In this document: positions 59,198 to 64,000 of the stretch, one piece after another
How the letters are laid out: each line of letters starts with the position of its first letter
How positions within the stretch are numbered: position 1 is the stretch's first letter
Source of the DNA: JBHJGP01 sp050331695
GTDB taxonomy: Bacteria > Pseudomonadota > Alphaproteobacteria > Geminicoccales > Geminicoccaceae
DNA: 64,000 nucleotides
NCBI GenBank assembly: GCA_050331695.1
Contig: JBHJGP010000001.1
Coordinates: 154,132 to 218,131, forward strand
Direction of reading: 5' to 3'
Program-made: the position numbers and the translations under genes
Notes under the pieces: model-generated
Told to the model about the DNA's origin: nothing
What the model saw: the letters and a program-made list of their open reading frames with translations, nothing else
The model's database searches: none

Positions 59198-60018
59198 TGC
59201 GTTTGTGGGCATGGGTGACCGGCCGCAGCCGTTGCCTTGCCGCATGGCTCGCTTTCATGCCGCTGGTCACGATGCCGGCGGTCGCCGACGAGTCCGGGCA
59301 ACGCGCTCTGCCCCTGGACCAGATCGCGTCGGGCTATGCATTTCAATCGACTGACACCCAGGCGCTCCAGGACGATGACTTTGCCAATCCCGGTTTCCTC
59401 TGGCTCGACCGGGGCGCTGCTTTATGGCAATCGCCTGCCGGCAAGACTCAGAGAGCTTGCGCTGACTGTCACGGTCCGAACGGCGACGACCTGAAAGGGA
59501 ACGCCGCTCGATATCCGGCGTTCGATCCCGTTTTCAACCGGGTCATCAATCTCGAGCAGAGGATCAATGCCTGCCGCCAGCGTCACCAACAGGCGGCGCC
59601 CCTGGCTTACGAATCGGACGAATTGCTGGCGCTCACGGCCTATGTCGCCAATCTGTCGAAAGGGAGGGCGCTCGACATCGCCATCGACGGCCCGGCTCGT
59701 CCCGTGTTCGAAGCTGGCAAGCAAGCGTTTTTCACCCGGCGTGGTCAGCTCAACCTGGCGTGCCACCACTGCCACAATCGCAATTGGGGCGAGATGCTCC
59801 GGGGCGATCAGATCAGCCAGGGCCACGGCAATGGCTATCCGGCCTACCGGTTCGAATGGCAATCGCTCGGATCCCTGCACCGGCGTCTCCGAGCCTGCAA
59901 TCTGGGCGTCCGGGCGGAACCGTTGGACTATGGATCACCCGATTACATCGCGCTCGAGCTCTACCTTGCCTGGCGGGCCGGTGATCTTGAAATCGAAACA
60001 CCGGCGGTTCGGCGCTGA
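59197..60018 (+). CDS. soxA: Sox cytochrome SoxA (dihaem)
   Basis: A 273-residue periplasmic subunit with signal peptide (about 1-30). Haem sites CADCH (88-92) and CHHCH are present, and the active-site Cys occurs in RRLRACNLGVRAEPLDYGS, the typical SoxA persulfide Cys. With SoxX it oxidatively couples thiosulfate to SoxY. The end is LAWRAGDLEIETPAVRR. No soxB or soxCD follows in the window; the next gene is on the other strand. Confidence 0.92.
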   Translation: MRLWAWVTGRSRCLAAWLAFMPLVTMPAVADESGQRALPLDQIASGYAFQSTDTQALQDDDFANPGFLWLDRGAALWQSPAGKTQRACADCHGPNGDDLKGNAARYPAFDPVFNRVINLEQRINACRQRHQQAAPLAYESDELLALTAYVANLSKGRALDIAIDGPARPVFEAGKQAFFTRRGQLNLACHHCHNRNWGEMLRGDQISQGHGNGYPAYRFEWQSLGSLHRRLRACNLGVRAEPLDYGSPDYIALELYLAWRAGDLEIETPAVRR

Positions 60019-60034
60019 GTTTCGTACTTTCGCC

Positions 60035-60484
60035 TCAGGCAGAGGGAATGGTCGCGGTGATGGCGGTGGCGATCATGCCTTCGGCGCCGACGAATGCCCG
60101 GTGGTCCTGAGCCCTCAGCTCGACCGAGAACCGATGGGTTCCCGGCTCCAGTTCGCCGAGCTCGACCCGCGGCCCGGTCGCCTTGGCGATCTTTTTTCCG
60201 TCCTTGATCACATGGGCATGGCCGATCGTCGCCGGCGTCCGTGCGATCCGGCAGATATCCGTGAATTGGAAGTTTTGCGCGTCGATCACGAGCACCCAGG
60301 TGCCCGTCGGGTCGCGGGCGATATCCAACGTCACCCGCGGCTCGGGCGTGTCCGTGGGTAGTTTAATGAAGAGGGCCCGGGGCGGGCCGGCATTGGCATT
60401 GAGCATCGGCAGCGCCAAGGCCACTGCGAAAACCGCGATCACCATGGCCGGAACCTGGCGCCGGAAAACGGACCTTCGTGTCAT
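60035..60484 (-). CDS. Unknown secreted beta-rich protein downstream of the DoxX-like gene
   Basis: A 149-residue protein with a signal peptide (about VFRRQVPAMVIAVFAVALAL to NANAG). The mature part is beta-rich: TPEPRVTLDIARDPTGTWVL, ATIGHAHVIKDGKKIAKA, then LEPGTHRFSVELRAQDHRA, resembling secreted DUF4399-like domains. ATG at 60484 overlaps the stop of the DoxX-like gene by 4 nt. A longer frame to 60922 runs through DoxX and is rejected. It convergently faces soxA. Perhaps a periplasmic binding protein. Confidence 0.75.
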   Translation of the reverse strand: MTRRSVFRRQVPAMVIAVFAVALALPMLNANAGPPRALFIKLPTDTPEPRVTLDIARDPTGTWVLVIDAQNFQFTDICRIARTPATIGHAHVIKDGKKIAKATGPRVELGELEPGTHRFSVELRAQDHRAFVGAEGMIATAITATIPSA

Positions 60485-61608
60485 GACCGGTCCCCCAAGG
60501 GCTCGGGGGTTTTTGGGACCGCTTGGCGGCGCGGCATACCGACCGGGGTCGGCCCGGTCATCACCAGCATCGCCGCCAGCGCGTAGAGATTGGCGTGGAA
60601 CAAGGGTGTCTCGCCGAGGGTGACGGCGAAGAAGGTGAAAAGGCCAATCAGAAGCAGAGCGGTGGGGCGGACCAGCCGACCGAACACCAGAAGCAGGCCC
60701 ACGATCAGCTCGACGCAGGCCGCCGCCAGGGCAATCAAGTCCAGCGGCAGCCCGAAGGTCGGGATCTCTCCATGCTCGAAGATCGCCATCAGCAGTGTCG
60801 GCTGCGTGAATTTGTGCGCGATTGCCAGGTAGACGAAGCCGAGGCCCAAAAGCACGCGGGCCGCCAGGAACGACGTGTCGCGGGTACGGGGATCGATCGC
60901 TGGTTCGGCGCGCCGGTGCCAAAAACGGTCAACGGACCAGGGACCGCCCCCCAAGGCCAGGAGGACCAGGGCGGGAGCGGCGAAATGGGGCGCGTAGGAC
61001 AAAAACGGCTGGCCGAACGCGACCAACCCGGCGAGCGAAAGACATAAAACCGCGCTCGCCGATAGCCGGGTTTGGACGCCGAGCCCGAGCAACAGCGCCA
61101 GGACGAACTGGGTCGGCGCCAGCCAATCCCAGCCAGGAACCAGCGCCAGTTGCATGTCGGGCACGAACAGGGTCGGCTCGGACCACGGGGCCGTGCCGTG
61201 CCGGGGTAAGCCGCCCAGTGCACCCAGCGCCATCATGGCGGCGAGGCCAAGGCGGATCAGGAGAGGGCCGAGGCTCGGAGAAAGGATCAGGAGCGGAGCA
61301 GAAAGTCGCGTTTCCCAGCGGCTTAGCCGGGTTTCCAGCGCCACCGCCGTGAGCAGAGCAGCGCTGCTGGCGAATGCCGCCAGGGCGAGGGGGCCGGGCG
61401 CGGTGAAGAGCGTGGGCAGAGGCTGGCGGGCGAGCTCGGCGACCTCAGCCGGTGTCAGAAGCCATGCTTCATGGGCGCTGGCCGAACTCGAGCCTGCGCA
61501 AATAATCAGAACAAGAACACCATTCGCAAGAAAAAACGCTGCATGATCAAGATGTGGTCGGTGGTGCGCCCGACGAATAGCCGGCGTGATCGGCGGAAAG
61601 ATAGTCAT
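60481..61608 (-). CDS. DoxX-like polytopic membrane protein
   Basis: A 375-residue membrane protein with eight to nine hydrophobic segments. The first has a signal-like region ending before HEAWLLTPAEVAEL. Later segments include the DoxX-like ARVLLGLGFVYLAIAHKFTQP and LIALAAACVELIVGLLLVFG. DoxX relatives appear with sulfur oxidation and quinone reduction (thiosulfate-quinone reductase subunits). It is adjacent to soxXYZA but on the opposite strand. Its role there is inferred only from location. Confidence 0.75.
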   Translation of the reverse strand: MTIFPPITPAIRRAHHRPHLDHAAFFLANGVLVLIICAGSSSASAHEAWLLTPAEVAELARQPLPTLFTAPGPLALAAFASSAALLTAVALETRLSRWETRLSAPLLILSPSLGPLLIRLGLAAMMALGALGGLPRHGTAPWSEPTLFVPDMQLALVPGWDWLAPTQFVLALLLGLGVQTRLSASAVLCLSLAGLVAFGQPFLSYAPHFAAPALVLLALGGGPWSVDRFWHRRAEPAIDPRTRDTSFLAARVLLGLGFVYLAIAHKFTQPTLLMAIFEHGEIPTFGLPLDLIALAAACVELIVGLLLVFGRLVRPTALLLIGLFTFFAVTLGETPLFHANLYALAAMLVMTGPTPVGMPRRQAVPKTPEPLGDRS

Positions 61609-61826
61609 CTTGTGTCGCTCTCAACGAAATCATTGTGAGTTTTTCCAGGGACAATTGTTTTTGTGAGATGATTGATGAGAGAGTATTAGAGGATTGGGTC
61701 GTCGAAATTCTGTGAAGCTTGTCACAACAAAGGAAACGCGGCGGGTGGCTGGTCTCAAAGCGGGAGACGGCTTGTGGGTGTTGCACGCGCATCCGGCGCC
61801 TGATCTGGCATCGGGCGGGTGAGGGC

Positions 61827-61857
61827 TTGTGGCGCCGGGGCGGGGGTTTGTGGCGCC
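61827..61857. repeat. Short tandem GC-rich repeat upstream of the GT39 gene's 3' end
   Basis: TTGTGGCGCC appears at 61827-61836 and again at 61848-61857, 21 nt apart, in a G-rich tract between the DoxX gene and the GT39 gene. A weak third unit follows. The 279-nt gap contains nothing else I recognise. Confidence 0.5.
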
Positions 61858-61887
61858 CGGACCGGGTTTGGGTGCGAGGCGGCAGTC

Positions 61888-63969
61888 TCAGGGCTGGGGC
61901 GGGGCCAGGTCGATGCGCAGGATCTCGATCCCCTGGTCGAAGCCGGGGCTGCTTTTCTGCACGGTTTTGAGGCGCCCGCCGAGCCAGGCGGGGTCGACGA
62001 TCTGCCACCTCGGATCGGCCGACTGCAGGAGCCACAGCCGGCTTTTGTTCCGGGCCTCGTTGCGGAGCTGGTCGGGGGTGCTGATCAGCGGCCGGCCGGA
62101 CCATAGATCGACGCTGCCCCGGCGCCGGCTGACCCGCTCGAAGCGCTGGCCGTCGCGCTCCAGATAGACCAGATGCGGTACCGTCAGATAGGCCGGCATC
62201 TGCGGCAGGTTGGCGGCGACGATCAGATCGGTTTCCGGCTCGAAGCCATCGGCGACGATCCGGGCCGGGGTCCGGTGGTCCTCGCGCGGATACCAGTGAT
62301 TGGCCCGGCCGGCGAAGGGCCCGGTGCGGTAGGCGGCCGGCTCGCCGCCGGCCTGGAGCAGGTGCCGGGGGTCGATGTCGCCGGCGAGGATGTTGGCGGC
62401 GATCAGGGCCAGGCCCGCCAATGGCGCCGCGGTTTCAGCCCTGATCCAGGCCGGCCCGGCCCGGCCTTGCCCGAGCCGCCGGACCAGCCAGCCGAGCGCC
62501 AGGGCGGCGAGCAGCAGGATCGTGGTGTGCAACGGGAACCAGTAGCGAGTCGCCGAGGACGCCACCACGAAACAGCCCAGGACCAGCGCCGTGTAGACCA
62601 GCAAAAACGCCGGATGGCCGAACAGCTCGGCCAGCGGCCGCTTCAGCTGGCTCGAGGCGAACCAGATCAGGCCCAGGGCGAAGATCAGGGCCAGGCCCGG
62701 CGCGTCGACCGCCAGGGGGCGGAGCGTCGCCCGGTAGAGCTCCGGCCAGCCGAACAAGGCCGCCCACACGCCCTTGACGACCACCGCCAGCCCGCCGCCT
62801 TCCATGGTCCAGCTGCGGGCCGCCTCGGGCGTCGACAGCGCCCCCGGATGGCTCAGGGTCCAGACCAGCCAGAAAAGCGCAACCGCCAGGGCGGTCCCGA
62901 CCAGGACCAGCCGGCCCCGGGGCTGGCCGCGGATCTTCACGAGGTCGTAGCGGCCGAGGAGCAGGATCAGGGCCAGGCCCAGGACCACGAACTGGTGCAG
63001 GCACGCGGCGATCAGCGCCACCCAGGCGAGCATGTCGACGGGCTCGCCCGGGATCTTCAGAAACAGGAAACAAAGCACCGGCGCCGCGCACAGGCCCGCG
63101 ATCAGCACCAGCTTGAGCAGCGGGTCGACGGCGCCCAGGAAGAACGGCGTCGAGGGCACGGTGATCGGCAGGCCGAGGCCGTAGCCCGGCCGGACATAGT
63201 CCAGGGGCAGGGCGTCATCGACCCCCCAATTGCGCAGATCGACCATCACCATCAGATAGATCAGGACGGCGGTGAGCGCGGTCACCGCCAGATAGCGGAG
63301 CGCCTGGTCCGGCGCCATCCTCGGCACCCTCGTCGCGTCCGGCAGAAACGGCAGGAACAAGAGCGGCAGCATCAACAGCGCCAGCTCGTGGCAGGTGGCG
63401 ACCAGGAGCAGGCCCAGATGGGGGGCGAACACCGAAAGCCGCGCCCGCTCGGCAAAAAAGCTCCGCTGCAGAAGGATCAAAAACAGAAGAAAGGTGACCT
63501 GGAAGGCGGCGTAGAAGCGGATGAACCGGGCGAACTCGATCTGCCAGGAGGACAAGAGCAGGACCGAGGCCACCGCCAGCGCCAGGGGCCGGGAGGTGTG
63601 CTCGCGGGCGTAGACATAGCCCAGGGCGGCGCCGAGCAGGCTGAACAGGACCTGGGGCAGGCGCTGGGCGAAGCCGTCCCCGCCCAACAGCGCCATCGAC
63701 AGGGCGGTCAGATATTGGAACAAAGGCCCGCGGAAATAATAGCCGCCCTCGTCGAACCGCGGCAGGCCGTGCTCGAGGATCAGCTGGATGCTGACCAGCG
63801 AGTAATATTCGTCGATCGCCAGGGTCCGCTCGCCAAGGCCGGAAAAGCGGGCGTAAACGCCGGCCACGGCCGCCACCGCCAGCATCAGATAGAGCCAGAC
63901 CCCGGCGCCGACGGCCCGTCCGGCTACGGCCCGCCACGCCGGCCGCTCCCGGCCCGCCACCTCAACCAT
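61888..63969 (-). CDS. GT39-type membrane glycosyltransferase (ArnT/PMT-like)
   Basis: A 693-residue polytopic protein with 11 or more hydrophobic helices and a soluble C-terminal domain (about 500-690). The first periplasmic loop has RTLAIDEYYSLVSIQ, with the Asp-Glu pair typical of the GT-C family's catalytic acidic motif, followed by FDEGGYYFRGPLFQYLTALS. It should transfer a sugar from a polyprenyl phosphate to lipid or protein. It has more extreme GC and codon bias than its neighbours. ATG 63969 is used over a TTG one codon upstream. The right edge of the window is 31 nt beyond its start. Confidence 0.82.
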   Translation of the reverse strand: MVEVAGRERPAWRAVAGRAVGAGVWLYLMLAVAAVAGVYARFSGLGERTLAIDEYYSLVSIQLILEHGLPRFDEGGYYFRGPLFQYLTALSMALLGGDGFAQRLPQVLFSLLGAALGYVYAREHTSRPLALAVASVLLLSSWQIEFARFIRFYAAFQVTFLLFLILLQRSFFAERARLSVFAPHLGLLLVATCHELALLMLPLLFLPFLPDATRVPRMAPDQALRYLAVTALTAVLIYLMVMVDLRNWGVDDALPLDYVRPGYGLGLPITVPSTPFFLGAVDPLLKLVLIAGLCAAPVLCFLFLKIPGEPVDMLAWVALIAACLHQFVVLGLALILLLGRYDLVKIRGQPRGRLVLVGTALAVALFWLVWTLSHPGALSTPEAARSWTMEGGGLAVVVKGVWAALFGWPELYRATLRPLAVDAPGLALIFALGLIWFASSQLKRPLAELFGHPAFLLVYTALVLGCFVVASSATRYWFPLHTTILLLAALALGWLVRRLGQGRAGPAWIRAETAAPLAGLALIAANILAGDIDPRHLLQAGGEPAAYRTGPFAGRANHWYPREDHRTPARIVADGFEPETDLIVAANLPQMPAYLTVPHLVYLERDGQRFERVSRRRGSVDLWSGRPLISTPDQLRNEARNKSRLWLLQSADPRWQIVDPAWLGGRLKTVQKSSPGFDQGIEILRIDLAPPQP

Positions 63970-64000
63970 CAACCGCCATCACTTCCCACGCACCGGAGCC

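Noticed and set aside
60485..60922. N-terminal 146-codon extension of the secreted protein at 60035
   Set aside because: The extension runs antiparallel in frame to the DoxX-like gene and is Arg/Pro-rich; the ATG at 60484 starts a good signal peptide.
1..64000. CRISPR arrays, prophage, transposase or integrase genes
   Set aside because: No regularly spaced repeats, no transposase motifs and no att-like duplication at the tRNA were seen.

Overview
The window reads as a stretch of a high-GC Gram-negative chromosome, most likely from an alphaproteobacterium (Rhodospirillales-like or a relative). This is an inference from several things: the TPP-riboswitch-led thiamine salvage operon, the hopanoid genes, the PQQ dehydrogenase accessory genes, the Sox and flavocytochrome c genes, and many tightly overlapping genes that start with TTG or GTG. 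No phage, insertion sequence or CRISPR array is recognisable. Exact species cannot be told from the sequence alone.

Layout. 1-5.8 kb: glycogen synthase (5' end outside the window) and debranching enzyme glgAX, followed by a mesaconyl-CoA-type hydratase, a CaiB/BaiF CoA-transferase and a small ABM-like protein. 5.8-6.7 kb: an allantoinase-type deacetylase (puuE). 6.7-12.6 kb (minus): a thiamine salvage operon thiM-thiE-thiD-[TRAP binding protein]-tenA-thiX-thiY behind one TPP riboswitch. 12.7-14.6 kb: rpsD, then a visibly less GC-rich patch with a VOC protein and a cupin, carrying an 89-nt imperfect direct repeat. 14.7-18.4 kb (minus): cysS-cimA-trmJ. 18.5-23.1 kb: an O-antigen-ligase-like protein and an exopolysaccharide tyrosine autokinase with two unknown partners. 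23.2-27.9 kb: nadE, a LysR regulator, crcB, tRNA-Arg(ACG), a glutathione S-transferase gene broken by an in-frame TGA, and a DUF302 protein.

28.2-40.5 kb is a quinoprotein (PQQ) alcohol oxidation locus. The dehydrogenase carries the Asp-Tyr-Asp signature of lanthanide-dependent enzymes. Around it lie a NosR-like flavin/iron-sulfur membrane protein, a Sel1 protein, a CX3CW protein, a beta-propeller, two kinds of binding protein, an unknown acidic secreted protein, cytochrome c-550, a SoxYZ-like carrier and a zinc metallohydrolase. 40.5-47.9 kb is a hopanoid cluster (hpnM, hpnN, hpnH, hpnG, squalene-hopene cyclase). It is followed by a sulfotransferase, a paraoxonase/SMP-30-like propeller protein and an NAD-dependent epimerase, which could be tailoring genes.

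51.6-60.5 kb holds a CACHE-type adenylate cyclase, a two-subunit molybdenum hydroxylase, flavocytochrome c sulfide dehydrogenase, and soxXYZA without soxB or soxCD; the SoxY has an atypical carrier terminus. The end contains an unknown secreted protein, a DoxX-like membrane protein and a GT39-type membrane glycosyltransferase. Taken together, the window suggests a respiratory bacterium that draws electrons from alcohols and reduced sulfur through periplasmic c-type cytochromes, stores glycogen and makes hopanoids. Start sites were re-chosen in many places from Shine-Dalgarno spacing, stop/start overlaps and signal peptides.
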